Below are positions 8,099 to 18,015 of a stretch of 64,000 bases of DNA, piece after piece. A program made the translations under genes and the position numbers. Each line of letters opens with the position of its first letter. The first letter of the stretch is position 1. The notes under the pieces are model-generated. The model was given only the letters and a program-made list of their open reading frames with translations, made no database searches and was not told where the DNA came from. This DNA is from an uncultured Flavobacteriales bacterium (GTDB taxonomy: Bacteria > Bacteroidota > Bacteroidia > Flavobacteriales_F > PHOS-HE28): assembly GCA_937872175.1 (NCBI GenBank), contig CALMPI010000009.1, forward strand, positions 62,001-126,000, in the 5' to 3' direction.

Positions 8099-10971
8099 GA
8101 GCCATTCCCTTCCTCTGCGCACTTTGCTTGAATGCAACGCTCCTGGCCCAGCTGCCGGGCGATCACGATGCGTCCTTCAACCCGGGCGACATGGGCTTCG
8201 GCGCTGGAGTAGGATACAATGGGTTCCCCTACGCCGTGGTGGCCCAGGCCAACGGGGGCATCCTGCTGGGAGGGCAGTTCACCAGGTTCAACACCGTGGC
8301 GCGCTCCAACCTGGTCCGCTTGCTGCCCGATGGCACGGTGGACGACGCTTTCCTGCCTCCCACGAGCAACGCTGTCCGGCAGGTCGTTGAGCAACCCGAC
8401 GGAAAGATCCTGGTCGTGAATGGCGCTGTACAGCGCCTGTTGTCGAATGGGACATATGACCCATCGTTCAACAACATGGCGTGCTGTGATGCGGAGCAGA
8501 TCCTCTTGCAGCCTGATGGACGGATCGTGGTATACACGACCTCATTTCCTGGCCTGGTGCGCATCCTCTCCAACGGTGACCTTGACCCTTCGTTCAGCTT
8601 TGCCTTCCCCGGGGCGTTCATCAGCACGATGGCCCTGCAGCCTGATGGAAGGATACTGCTTCAGACCGACGTATCACCGCAACTGATCCGGCTCAACAGC
8701 GACGGAAGTGTGGATCCTACGTTCAGCTCCGGTCCGGGCCCCAGTCCTTCAGGGATCGGGAACATCCTGGTCCAACCGGATGGCCGTATCCTGGTCACAG
8801 GCACGTTCAACACCTTCAATGGTGTACAACGGGAGCGCATCGTCCGCTTGGAGAGCACGGGTAGCGTGGACCTGAGCTTCGATGCGGGACCGGCCTCGGG
8901 GACCGGCCCCTACCAGACCATCGCCTTGCGACCCGATGGCCGCATCCTGATCGGGGGCAGTTTCACCTCGGTGCAGGGGGCGTCCCGACCGGGGCTTGCA
9001 CAGCTGCTTTCCAACGGCACCCTCGACCCGACCTTCCAGGTAGGCAGTGGATTCAACCCCGTGGGCCCCACACGGATGGTGCTGGACATGGCGGGACGTG
9101 TTCTGTGCACGGGACTGTTCACCGGGTATGCGGGCGAGCTGCGCAGGCACCTGGCGCGCGTGCTGCCGAACGGATCGGTGGACGCGGACTTCCATCGCCA
9201 TACGGGCCTCAATAACCAAGTGAACGACCTGCTCCTATTGAGCGATGGAAGGATCACGGTGGCGGGTGACTTCACCGGCGCCAACGGACGGCCACGGGGT
9301 GGACTGGCCAGGTTCATGCCTGATGGTACGCTCGATACCACCTATGTGCCGGTCGCCATCGAGAATACCCGGCGTATCGTGGCGCAAAGCAGTGGCAAGG
9401 TGGTGGTGATGCGCCAACCCCTTGGATCCGCCACCTATCTGGTGCAACGGATGAACCTCGATGGCAGCTTGGACGGGTCCTTCACGACCGGCAGCGGTTT
9501 CACCGGCGCCATCACGGACATGGACCGGGATGCCAGCGACCGGCTGCTGGTGTGCGGACAGTTCACCTCGGTGGACGGGAACACTGTCGGGCGTATCGCC
9601 AGGCTCCTGCCCGATGGACAGTTCGACCCCACCTTCACCACCGGGACGGGCCTGAACGGAACGGCCTGGTGCGTGCTGGTGCAACCCGATGGCAAAGTGC
9701 TTGTCGGAGGTTCGTTCTATCAATACAACGGCACCACGACGGCCCGCTTGATCCGCTTGAACAGCGATGGGTCCCTCGATCCCTCCTTCGCGAGCGCATT
9801 GATCGCCACTCATGTGGGGCGCCTGGCGCTGTTGCCGGATGGTCGCATCCTGACGGCCCACAACTATGGCTACCTGTCGTGCCTGCTGCCGAGCGGTGCG
9901 TTGGACCCCACCTTCAACAATGGGCTCTACTTCGGCAGCTCCATCGAGGCCATTGCCGCATCAGCTGCCGGCGGCATCGTGGTCAGCGGGAACTTCGTTG
10001 GACCTGCCGGGTATGGTTGGAGCGGGATCGCGCTGCTTACGGCCATCGGGCAACCGGATGCGGGCTTCGACCCTGGGGCCGGGCTGCAGTATCCCGGCAC
10101 CGGCTTTACGAGCATTGGCTACTGCCTGGCCGTACAACCCGATGGTCGTGTGTTGGTCGGTGGGCGGTTCACCGCCTACGATGGCACCGGTCGGAATTTC
10201 CTGGCCCGCCTTTTCGGGGGGCAAGCCGACCCGCTTTTGCTTGACGTCCGGGTGCACCTGGGAGGCAGCTTCGAGAGCGGTACCGGTCTGATGCGGGACC
10301 AGTTGCGCACGGCCGGGCTGATCCCCGTGACGGAACCGTATACAGGGTTGGGCTATGTCCATGTCGGCGGAGGTGGCGAACAGGCCACTGCAGGGATCTT
10401 CACCACCACGGGTCCGGATGCCATCGTGGATTGGGTCGTGGTGGAACTGCGCGACCCCGGCTCGCCAGCGACCGTGTTGGCCGCGCAATGCGGCCTGGTC
10501 CAGCGGGACGGTGATGTGATCTCGGCCGATGGCGCCCCCGAACTTGAGTTCGGGTTCAGTAGCGGCAACTACCACGTGGCCATCCGCCACCGCAACCACC
10601 TGGCGTGCATGAGCGCGGCACCCATCGCCCTCTCAAGCACTTCGGCCGCCATCGACTTCACCTTGCCTTCCACGCCCACCTGGGGTACCAATGCCCGGCA
10701 ACTCGTGAACGGCACCATGGTGCTCTGGCCGGGGGATGCCACCTTCGATAGTGTGGTGAAGTACGCCGGCGCGGCCAACGACCGCGACGCCATCCTCGGC
10801 GCCGTGGGCGGCGGCACGCCCACCAACGCGGTGAACAACGTGTACGACCGCCGCGACGTGAACCTCGACGGGAGCATCAAGTACACCGGATCGAGCAACG
10901 ACCGCGACCTCATCCTGCAGACCATCGGGGGCGTGGTGCCCACGGCGACACGAACGCAACAGCTGCCATGA
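8095..10971 (+). CDS. Secreted protein B: delta-60 repeat propeller with shared QLP module
   Basis: A 958-residue protein starting at the ATG inside the ATGA overlap with gene A, with a signal peptide ending near LLAQ. Residues about 20-710 carry about 13 delta-60-type repeats alternating xDGxxDxxF and ALxPDGRILxGG (for example SDGSVDPTF, SNGTLDPTF, PDGQFDPTF), which should fold as one or two beta-propellers. Residues about 713-958 are the shared C-terminal module, with AIVDWVVVELRD, VAIRHRNHLACM, two NDRD loops, and the end TQQLP. The last ~190 bp are almost identical to those of genes A, D, E and F. The repeats are often found in secreted adhesin-like proteins. No catalytic site was recognised. 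Confidence 0.85.
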   Translation: MRAIPFLCALCLNATLLAQLPGDHDASFNPGDMGFGAGVGYNGFPYAVVAQANGGILLGGQFTRFNTVARSNLVRLLPDGTVDDAFLPPTSNAVRQVVEQPDGKILVVNGAVQRLLSNGTYDPSFNNMACCDAEQILLQPDGRIVVYTTSFPGLVRILSNGDLDPSFSFAFPGAFISTMALQPDGRILLQTDVSPQLIRLNSDGSVDPTFSSGPGPSPSGIGNILVQPDGRILVTGTFNTFNGVQRERIVRLESTGSVDLSFDAGPASGTGPYQTIALRPDGRILIGGSFTSVQGASRPGLAQLLSNGTLDPTFQVGSGFNPVGPTRMVLDMAGRVLCTGLFTGYAGELRRHLARVLPNGSVDADFHRHTGLNNQVNDLLLLSDGRITVAGDFTGANGRPRGGLARFMPDGTLDTTYVPVAIENTRRIVAQSSGKVVVMRQPLGSATYLVQRMNLDGSLDGSFTTGSGFTGAITDMDRDASDRLLVCGQFTSVDGNTVGRIARLLPDGQFDPTFTTGTGLNGTAWCVLVQPDGKVLVGGSFYQYNGTTTARLIRLNSDGSLDPSFASALIATHVGRLALLPDGRILTAHNYGYLSCLLPSGALDPTFNNGLYFGSSIEAIAASAAGGIVVSGNFVGPAGYGWSGIALLTAIGQPDAGFDPGAGLQYPGTGFTSIGYCLAVQPDGRVLVGGRFTAYDGTGRNFLARLFGGQADPLLLDVRVHLGGSFESGTGLMRDQLRTAGLIPVTEPYTGLGYVHVGGGGEQATAGIFTTTGPDAIVDWVVVELRDPGSPATVLAAQCGLVQRDGDVISADGAPELEFGFSSGNYHVAIRHRNHLACMSAAPIALSSTSAAIDFTLPSTPTWGTNARQLVNGTMVLWPGDATFDSVVKYAGAANDRDAILGAVGGGTPTNAVNNVYDRRDVNLDGSIKYTGSSNDRDLILQTIGGVVPTATRTQQLP

Positions 10972-12428
10972 GATCCCGCGTCTACCTATCCGCCCTCCTG
11001 TTGAGCCCCTGCGCGGGGCTTGCCCAATGCAGCGTGGAGGACTTTACCGTCACAGCGAGCTGCGCTTTCGACGGACCGGAAGCGACCGTGGTACTGGAGG
11101 GCGGCCAGCCACCGTACCAACTGCTCTTTACCGGCTCCAACGGAAATTGGGTGATGCGCCAGAGCGAGTTCAACGGTGCTTTCGTCACCGATATGGGCGA
11201 CTTCATCAACAACGTGCTGACGCCTCCGGTGGACCTTGTCGTGACCGATGCCGATGGATGCACGGCCAGCGCTTCGGCCAGCTTTCCGCAGCATGCGCTT
11301 TGTGTGCCCGAGGTGTGGTTCGACAGGGCCTGTGACGCGACCACCAGCTCGCTGCTATGGACCGGCACGTTCTACCACGCTGGTTCGGGGAACCTGACCG
11401 GCGGCCTGCCCGACCCGTGCAACAGCGCCTCCTTCCAGTATACGATCTCCAACTCCACGAGCGGAACCACGATCAGCACCGGCGCCCTTACCGCCAACTG
11501 GACGCTCCTCCCCAACGGATTTTGGCGCTTCAATGCGCCTTTGCCCCACGGAGCGTACTACGTGCTCATCCACCCCACCGGGAACCCCGTGGGCTGCACG
11601 AACGGAGCGGTCACCTATTGCTACCGCAGCAAGGGCGCCATCACGGACCCCAGTGCGGAAGGCTGTGGACAGCAGTTCCAACTGAGACTGTTGCTCGGTG
11701 GCGCACTACCGAACCCAGGCCTCACGATGCGCGACAGTCTCCGCGTGAAAGGTCTTGTGCCCATCAGCGAACCATATACCGCCCTGGGCTACACCTACGT
11801 TGGCACACCTGCCGGACAGACCATCGCCCCCGCGTTGCTCACCACCACCGGATCCGGAGCCATCGTGGATTGGGTGGTGGTGGAGCTGCGCGACGCCACC
11901 TCCCCATCGACCATTGTCCACTCCATGCCGGCCCTGGTGCGGCGCGATGGCCGGGTCATGGGGTTGAACGGCAGCACCACCCTCCGCGCACCGCTCGGTC
12001 CCGAATTGTACCATGTGGCTGTTCGACACCGAACCCACCTGGGCGTCATGACGGCCACCTCTCACTGGACGAACCTCAATCCACTGGTGGCCGGTGGCGC
12101 GCTCCTCCTCGATATACGCTCCGGTCAGACCGCCACCTTTGGCACCAACGCACAGCAGCCCAATGGGGCCAACTTCTGCCTCTGGCCCGGCGACACCAAC
12201 TTCGACGGCCAGGTGAAGTACGCCGGCAGCGCCAACGACCGCGACCCGATCCTGAACGCAGTGGGAGGCACTGTACCCACCGACCTGGTGAGCAATGTGT
12301 ACAGCCCACTGGATGTGAACCTGGATGGGACCATCAAGTACACGGGCACCAACAACGACCGCGACATCATCCTGCAGTCCATCGGAGGCACGGTGCCCAC
12401 GTCGACACGAACGCAACAACTGCCATGA
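10968..12428 (+). CDS. Secreted protein C: SprB-like head with shared QLP module
   Basis: A 486-residue protein, start fixed by the ATGA overlap with gene B. Signal peptide about residues 1-19, ending GLAQ. The head contains a SprB-like unit (GGQPPYQLLFTG ... LVVTDADGCTASAS) and further cysteine pairs. The C-terminal module occupies about residues 237-486 (LRVKGLVPISEPYTALGYTY, AIVDWVVVELRD, VAVRHRTHLGVMTA, two NDRD loops, TQQLP end). At DNA level its last 200 bp are more diverged than those of genes A, B, D, E and F, for example GGTVPTDLVSNVYSPLDVN replacing the common linker. The order of duplication or conversion therefore differs for this copy. Function unknown. Confidence 0.83.
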   Translation: MRSRVYLSALLLSPCAGLAQCSVEDFTVTASCAFDGPEATVVLEGGQPPYQLLFTGSNGNWVMRQSEFNGAFVTDMGDFINNVLTPPVDLVVTDADGCTASASASFPQHALCVPEVWFDRACDATTSSLLWTGTFYHAGSGNLTGGLPDPCNSASFQYTISNSTSGTTISTGALTANWTLLPNGFWRFNAPLPHGAYYVLIHPTGNPVGCTNGAVTYCYRSKGAITDPSAEGCGQQFQLRLLLGGALPNPGLTMRDSLRVKGLVPISEPYTALGYTYVGTPAGQTIAPALLTTTGSGAIVDWVVVELRDATSPSTIVHSMPALVRRDGRVMGLNGSTTLRAPLGPELYHVAVRHRTHLGVMTATSHWTNLNPLVAGGALLLDIRSGQTATFGTNAQQPNGANFCLWPGDTNFDGQVKYAGSANDRDPILNAVGGTVPTDLVSNVYSPLDVNLDGTIKYTGTNNDRDIILQSIGGTVPTSTRTQQLP

Positions 12429-14296
12429 CCCCCATGCGGACGATCTCGCCGCTCCTGTTGAGCACGTGCCTTTGCCTGGCCGGCATGACGCCGCCATCCT
12501 GCTCCGGGCAGGACATGCTCCCGGAGCTGAACATGTGGCGGCCCAATAGCCACGTGCTCTGCATCGCCGTGGACAGCGCCAACAACGTGGCCTACATCGG
12601 CGGCCTGTTCACCAGCCTGACGGATCCGGATCCTCCCTTCACGACCGTCGCGCGCAACTACGCGGCCGCGATCGACCTGACCACGGGTGAGCCACTTTCA
12701 TGGAACCCGGATCCGGACTATCATGTGCACAGCATCACCCATACAGCGTCTTCCGTGTACCTCGGCGGAGGATTCTACAATGTTGGAGGTCTGAACAGGC
12801 CAGGCTTGGCCGCTGTTGACAAGGTATCCGGCATTGCACAGAGCTGGGATCCAGGGTTGCAACCCAACGTAATGACGATGGCCATCGCTGCAGGCAAGCT
12901 GTTCGTGGGCGGCACTTTCTGGCAGGTGGCCGGGGTATCGAGGCACTACGCTGCAGCGTTCGATCTAAGCACGGGCGCCCTCACCACGTGGAACCCCGCG
13001 CCATCGGACTACGTCCTGGCCCTGCAGCCCTTGGGCAACACGATGTACATGGGCGGGTACTTCAGCACCATCGCCGGGGGCTTGCCCAGTCCCTACCTGG
13101 CCGGGGTGGACCTGAACTCCGGGACAACACCGAGCTATGTGGAGCCGCCCAACGCCCCGGTATGGGCCCTGGCCACGACCGGCGGCCGGCTGTACCTGGG
13201 GGGGGATTTCACCGAAGTGGGCGGGACCCCGCGATCATACGCGGCGGCCCTGGCGGCGGGATCGCTCACGGGTTGGCAGCCTGAACCGGACGGGTATGTG
13301 AACGCGCTGGCCGTGATCGGTGGGCAGGTGGCCATGGGTGGGGGCTTCCTCTGGGCTGGAGGGCAGTCCTACAACTCGTACCTGGTGGTGGTGGATGCGG
13401 TGACGGGCACGGCCACCTCATGGAACCCCAGGGTCCTTTACGATGTCTCGGTGTTGGCGGCCAGTGGAGGGCGTCTATTGGCAGGAGGCGTGTTCCACAC
13501 CTCGATGCAGTTCGAGACGCGGAACTTCGTCACATTCACCCCGGCGCCAACGCTGGTGCGTGTGCAGCCCAAGGTCTTCCTCCAGGGCTGCTACGTGAGC
13601 GCGCAGCAGAACATGCACGACTCCCTCCGGCGTGCTTCGCTGGTGCCGCAGACCGAACCCTACACGGCACTGGGCTATACCTACACGGCCGGTGGTGCGC
13701 CAGGTACCTTCACCTCCAACGTGATGGCGCATGCCTCGAACGGATCGGTGGTGGACTGGGTGGTGGTGGAGCTGCGCGATGCGCTGAACCCGGCGCTCAT
13801 CGCCGCGAGCAAGCGGGGCGTGCTGCTGCGCAACGGGTCCGTGGTGGATGTGAACCGCCTGTCGCCGCTGTGGATCCCGGTGCCGCCGGGCAGTTACCAC
13901 GTGGCTGTCCGTCACCGCAACCATTTGGGCGTGATGACCGCAACGCCGGTGCCTCTGACCGCGACCAGCACGACCATTGACCTCACGGCCGCGGGTTCCA
14001 CCGCCTATGGATCGAACGCCTTGGCCGTGATCGGCACCCGGAAAGCGCTGTGGGCGGGCGATGCCAACGGCAACGGGCAGGTGAAGTACGCCGGCGCCAC
14101 CAACGACCGCGACGCCATCCTCACCGCCATCGGCGGCGGGACGCCCACCAACACCGTGAACAGCGTGTACGACCGCCGCGACGTGAACCTGGACGGGAGC
14201 ATCAAATACACCGGATCGAACAACGACCGCGATGTGATCCTGCAGACGATAGGGGGTAGCGTGCCCACGGCGACACGGACCCAGCAATTGCCATGA
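12425..14296 (+). CDS. Secreted protein D: propeller head with shared QLP module
   Basis: A 623-residue protein whose ATG at 12425 overlaps the stop of gene C (ATGA). An internal ATG three codons later is also possible. A signal peptide is followed by SCSGQ; a lipoprotein reading is not convincing. Residues about 30-375 form a propeller-like domain with repeats of the type YxGGxFxxxGGxxRxxxAAxDxxTGxxxxWxP (GEPLSWNPDPD, GIAQSWDPGL, GALTTWNPAPSD, SLTGWQPEPDG, GTATSWNPRV). Residues about 378-623 are the shared module (LRRASLVPQTEPYTALGYTY, VVDWVVVELRD, VAVRHRNHLGVMTA, paired NDRD loops, TQQLP). It is the fourth member of the chain and overlaps gene E by ATGA. Confidence 0.83.
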   Translation: MTPMRTISPLLLSTCLCLAGMTPPSCSGQDMLPELNMWRPNSHVLCIAVDSANNVAYIGGLFTSLTDPDPPFTTVARNYAAAIDLTTGEPLSWNPDPDYHVHSITHTASSVYLGGGFYNVGGLNRPGLAAVDKVSGIAQSWDPGLQPNVMTMAIAAGKLFVGGTFWQVAGVSRHYAAAFDLSTGALTTWNPAPSDYVLALQPLGNTMYMGGYFSTIAGGLPSPYLAGVDLNSGTTPSYVEPPNAPVWALATTGGRLYLGGDFTEVGGTPRSYAAALAAGSLTGWQPEPDGYVNALAVIGGQVAMGGGFLWAGGQSYNSYLVVVDAVTGTATSWNPRVLYDVSVLAASGGRLLAGGVFHTSMQFETRNFVTFTPAPTLVRVQPKVFLQGCYVSAQQNMHDSLRRASLVPQTEPYTALGYTYTAGGAPGTFTSNVMAHASNGSVVDWVVVELRDALNPALIAASKRGVLLRNGSVVDVNRLSPLWIPVPPGSYHVAVRHRNHLGVMTATPVPLTATSTTIDLTAAGSTAYGSNALAVIGTRKALWAGDANGNGQVKYAGATNDRDAILTAIGGGTPTNTVNSVYDRRDVNLDGSIKYTGSNNDRDVILQTIGGSVPTATRTQQLP

Positions 14297-15702
14297 GAGC
14301 ACTGATTACGGCTTCGCTTGCCCTGCTATGGGCTTCTGCGTGCTCCCAGTGCTCCATGACCATCGCGTTCCATGCTCAGTCGAATTGTGGGGGGTTATCC
14401 TGGTCCGTGCAGAGCATCTCGAATGGCACACCACCCTATGATGCGCAGGTGTACCACGGAGGATCGCTGGTGGCAGCGCTCACGGACGTGCCTGCCAGTT
14501 CGCTGAACGGTGGTGCGGCTCCCGGCGGCTATGCGGCCGCCTCGCCTGGCACCACCATCACCGTTACGGACGCACTCGGCTGCACGGCCCAAGGATCGGC
14601 GATGACGCCAGCGGTGCATGCCGTGCAGCCGACATTCGTCACCAGCCTGGATTGCACGACCGGCCAGACGACCCTTCGTTGTACAGGATTCACCGATTGG
14701 TACGGCGGTGGAGCTGCATACGCACCTTGCGATTGGCCCGGCCGCACATGTTCCGTGAATGGAACGAACATGGGCGCGGTGTCCTCCTCCTGGGTGAACG
14801 AAGGCGGTGGCGTGTGGCGCTTTGGCCAAGCGCTAGGTTCCGGGGGATACAACTTCGTTTTCTCCGGGACCAACCTGCCGTGCAATTCCGCATTGGAATG
14901 TTGGGGCAACATGTTCGTGAACGTAACCGAGATCTCTCCCGGCGATTGCGGGGTGAACTTCCGCCTGCGCGCGGCCCTTGATGGAGCACTGCCCAGCGGC
15001 AGCTTGATGACGGACGGTCTGCGGGCCGCGAACCTGGTCCCCACGATGCAACCGTACACCGCGCTCGGCTACACGTTCGTGGGCTCACCCACCAACATCA
15101 CCATCACCCCGGCGCAGCTGGCGGTGACCGGTAACGATGCCATCGTGGATTGGATGATCGTGGAACTGCGGAACGCGGCCACGCCCACCACCATCGTCTA
15201 CTCCAAGCCCGCGCTGCTCCAACGCGATGGCGATGTGGTCGATACGGACGGCAATGTGTACGTCAACTGCCCCATTCCGGCAGGGGACTACCACGTTGCC
15301 GTGAAGCACCGCAATCATCTGGGGATCATGACCGCGAATGCGCTTCCGCTCAGTGTCGATCCGTACGGTACCATGGCCCTTGTCGACCTCCGGAGCTCAT
15401 TCATGGGCACTTACGGCACGAACGCCCGCGTGCTGAAGGGAAGTGTCTGGTGCATGTGGGCCGGCGATGCGACGGGCAACGGGACGCTCAAGTACACCGG
15501 CGCCGGCAACGACCGCGACGCCATCCTCACCGCCATCGGCGGCGGGACGCCCACCAACACCGTGAACAGCGTGTACGATCGCCGCGACGTGAACCTGGAC
15601 GGCAGCATCAAGTACACCGGCAGCGCGAACGACCGCGATGTGATCCTGCAGACGATCGGGGGTACGGTGCCCACGGCGACACGGACCCAGCAATTGCCAT
15701 GA
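14293..15702 (+). CDS. Secreted protein E: SprB-like head with shared QLP module
   Basis: A 469-residue protein starting in the ATGA overlap with gene D. The hydrophobic leader (LITASLALLWASACSQ) could be cut by signal peptidase I. The cysteine at position 16 is not in a clean lipobox. The head (about 20-215) is cysteine-rich and SprB-like (SNGTPPYDAQVYHGG ... ITVTDALGCTAQGSA). The shared module spans about 220-469, with AIVDWMIVELRN, ALLQRDGDVVDTDG, VAVKHRNHLGIMTA, two NDRD loops and the TQQLP end. Its final ~190 bp are near-identical to those of genes D and F. Function unknown. Confidence 0.83.
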   Translation: MRALITASLALLWASACSQCSMTIAFHAQSNCGGLSWSVQSISNGTPPYDAQVYHGGSLVAALTDVPASSLNGGAAPGGYAAASPGTTITVTDALGCTAQGSAMTPAVHAVQPTFVTSLDCTTGQTTLRCTGFTDWYGGGAAYAPCDWPGRTCSVNGTNMGAVSSSWVNEGGGVWRFGQALGSGGYNFVFSGTNLPCNSALECWGNMFVNVTEISPGDCGVNFRLRAALDGALPSGSLMTDGLRAANLVPTMQPYTALGYTFVGSPTNITITPAQLAVTGNDAIVDWMIVELRNAATPTTIVYSKPALLQRDGDVVDTDGNVYVNCPIPAGDYHVAVKHRNHLGIMTANALPLSVDPYGTMALVDLRSSFMGTYGTNARVLKGSVWCMWAGDATGNGTLKYTGAGNDRDAILTAIGGGTPTNTVNSVYDRRDVNLDGSIKYTGSANDRDVILQTIGGTVPTATRTQQLP

Positions 15703-17111
15703 AACGCATCATCCTCCTCGGTGTCGTGGCCACTCCATCCATGGGCTTGGCGCAATGCGTGATGCAAGCCGATCTCACCAACTACAATGCGATGTGCGGA
15801 TCGTATATGGTGGACTACGCCATCACCAACGGCACTCCGCCGTACAGCATCACCGTGACGAACTTCAACGGACAGCTCTTGCAAGAGACCACCTTGAACG
15901 CGCAGGGTTCCTGGGTTTTCGAAGGGACCTCGTGGAACGTGACGATGTCCGTAACGGATGGGGCGGGCTGCACGGCTCAGACCGTCGAGGCAAGTCCAGT
16001 GTTCCATGCGCACCAGAGCAGCACGTTCACGTGGTCCACGGCCTGTGTTACTGGGCTTACCTCGTTGCGGATGGAATGCAGCATGCCGATCTGTGATCCG
16101 GCGAACCTGCCTTACACCCTCGAGGTGCAGATGAACGGAACCTACCAGCCATACGCCAGTGGCAGTTTCGCCGATGATTGGACCTGGGCGTTCAACGGGT
16201 ATGAACTCAACGCAGGCCTGCCCCCCGGTCGATATCGGTTGACGGTGCCAGAGGCGGAGCTTTCATGTCAGGACGGAACGGGCAGCTGGATCGAGTGCTG
16301 GAACATTTGGCCGGCGACGAACGGGGGGGCCGAGTCGTTCTTCCTGGGCATCAGCGTCGGGGATTGTGGCGCGAACGCCTATGTGCGTGCCGCACTGGGG
16401 GGTGCGTATGCCAGTGGGTTGATGCGCGATGATCTGCGCACCTCCGGGCTGCTTCCGCTCGTTGAGCCTTATTCGGGTCTTGGCTACACGTACATCGGTC
16501 CTGGCGCAGGCGCCAGTGTTCAACCCGCAATGCTGGGGGTGAGCGGGGATCTGGCCATCGTGGACTGGGTGGTTCTGGAGGTCCGGGAGAACGGGTTCCC
16601 CCACACGGTGGTGCGGTCGAAACCGGCCTTGCTTCTGCGCAACGGTAGTATCCACGACAGCGATGGTGACCCGTACGTCAACTTTGGCGTTCTTCCAGCC
16701 GGCCCTTACCGGCTGGCGCTCAGGCACCGCAATCACTTGGGGGTGATGACCAGCGGTCCGGTGGTAATGGAGCAGAGCCCTGGTCCAGTGACAGACTTCC
16801 GGTTCGTCGGTGCGGCCTTCGGCGGGGCACAGGCCACCACCTTCAGCGGGGCCACCCGGCTGCTCTGGCCCGGCGATGCCACCGGCAACGGACAGGTGAA
16901 GTATGCGGGTTCGGCCAACGACCGCGACGCCATCCTCACCGCCATCGGCGGCGGGACGCCCACCAACACCGTGAACAGCGTGTACGACCGCCGCGACGTG
17001 AACCTGGACGGGAGCATCAAGTACACCGGATCGAACAACGACCGGGATGTGATCCTGCAGACGATCGGGGGTACGGTGCCCACGGCGACACGGGTGCAGC
17101 AGCTGCCCTAA
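15699..17111 (+). CDS. Secreted protein F: SprB-like head with shared QLP module
   Basis: A 470-residue protein, last of the six-gene chain, starting in the ATGA overlap with gene E. Signal peptide about residues 1-19, ending GLAQ. The head carries ITNGTPPYSITVTNFNG and MSVTDGAGCTAQT, the SprB-like signature, plus several cysteines. The shared module spans about 225-470 (LRTSGLLPLVEPYSGLGYTY, AIVDWVVLEVRE, LALRHRNHLGVMTS, two NDRD loops, VQQLP end). The TAA stop overlaps the stop of the convergent pirin gene by two bases, leaving no room for a separate terminator. Confidence 0.83.
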   Translation: MKRIILLGVVATPSMGLAQCVMQADLTNYNAMCGSYMVDYAITNGTPPYSITVTNFNGQLLQETTLNAQGSWVFEGTSWNVTMSVTDGAGCTAQTVEASPVFHAHQSSTFTWSTACVTGLTSLRMECSMPICDPANLPYTLEVQMNGTYQPYASGSFADDWTWAFNGYELNAGLPPGRYRLTVPEAELSCQDGTGSWIECWNIWPATNGGAESFFLGISVGDCGANAYVRAALGGAYASGLMRDDLRTSGLLPLVEPYSGLGYTYIGPGAGASVQPAMLGVSGDLAIVDWVVLEVRENGFPHTVVRSKPALLLRNGSIHDSDGDPYVNFGVLPAGPYRLALRHRNHLGVMTSGPVVMEQSPGPVTDFRFVGAAFGGAQATTFSGATRLLWPGDATGNGQVKYAGSANDRDAILTAIGGGTPTNTVNSVYDRRDVNLDGSIKYTGSNNDRDVILQTIGGTVPTATRVQQLP

Positions 17112-18001
17112 CGGTCGGTCCGATCCCAGGAGGTGCCCGGAAGCGGTACGGGGTCGTGCTCCCCGTCGATCAAGGGGAATCCACCGGCCATCCATCGCTG
17201 CTTGGCCGTTTCGAGGCGCTCCAGGCTGGTGGCTACGAAGTTCCAGTGGATGAACCGCTCCTCGGGGAAGGGCTCGCCGCCGAAGAGGTACACCGTGCTG
17301 CCCGGTGCCAACTGGAAGCTGCATCGGGTGCTGTCCTTCGCCACCAGCAGCTGTCGAGGCCCGTGCGCCATGCCGTCGTCGGTCACCGTGCCTTCCAGGA
17401 TGTACAGGCCGCTCTCACCGAACAGCTGTTCCCCGATGCGGATGGTGGCCCCTTCCGTGGTGCTCACTTCAAGCAGGTATAGAGGGCTGTGCACCGGAAC
17501 GGCCGAGCGGTGCCCCATCACCTCGCCGGCGATCAGGCGGAAGCGAGCACCGTCCTGTTCCCAGCTCGGCAGGTCCTTCGCATCGATGTGGTGGAAGGAG
17601 GGGGCGATGTCCTCCAGCTGCTTCGGCAGGGCCACCCAGATCTGCAGGCCGTGCATGCGCTTGTCCGTATGGCGCAGGCGTTCGGGTGTGCGCTCGCTGT
17701 GCACGATGCCGCTGCCGGCCACCATCCAGTTCACCGCACCGGGCGTGATCTCCATGGCGGTGCCCAGGCTGTCGCGGTGCATCACCGCGCCCTCGAAGAG
17801 GTAGGTGAGGGTGCTGAGCCCGATGTGCGGATGGGGCCCTACATCGAAGTTCTCATGCTCGCTCATCGCCACCGGCCCCATGTGGTCGATGAAGATGAAG
17901 GGCCCCACCATGCGCTTGCTGTGGAAGGGGAGCAGGCGCCCCACGAGGAAGTTGCCGAGGTCACGCGGACGTTCAGGGATGATGAGGCCGATGTTGGACA
18001 T
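17108..18001 (-). CDS. Pirin family protein
   Basis: A 297-residue bicupin. The N-terminal pirin domain has the metal-site motif HPHIGLSTLTYLFEG and a second histidine in SGIVHSERTP. The C-terminal pirin_C domain is at about 180-280 (FGGEPFPEERFIHWNFV). Family members bind iron and range from quercetin dioxygenase activity to regulatory roles; this one's substrate is unknown. The ATG at 18001 (MSNIGLIIPERPRD) is preferred over one 12 codons upstream because a GACCTTCG promoter-like box lies 14 bp before it, which would be inside the coding region of the longer form. Confidence 0.88.
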   Translation of the reverse strand: MSNIGLIIPERPRDLGNFLVGRLLPFHSKRMVGPFIFIDHMGPVAMSEHENFDVGPHPHIGLSTLTYLFEGAVMHRDSLGTAMEITPGAVNWMVAGSGIVHSERTPERLRHTDKRMHGLQIWVALPKQLEDIAPSFHHIDAKDLPSWEQDGARFRLIAGEVMGHRSAVPVHSPLYLLEVSTTEGATIRIGEQLFGESGLYILEGTVTDDGMAHGPRQLLVAKDSTRCSFQLAPGSTVYLFGGEPFPEERFIHWNFVATSLERLETAKQRWMAGGFPLIDGEHDPVPLPGTSWDRTDR

Positions 18002-18015
18002 GGTGCGGGTGTGTC

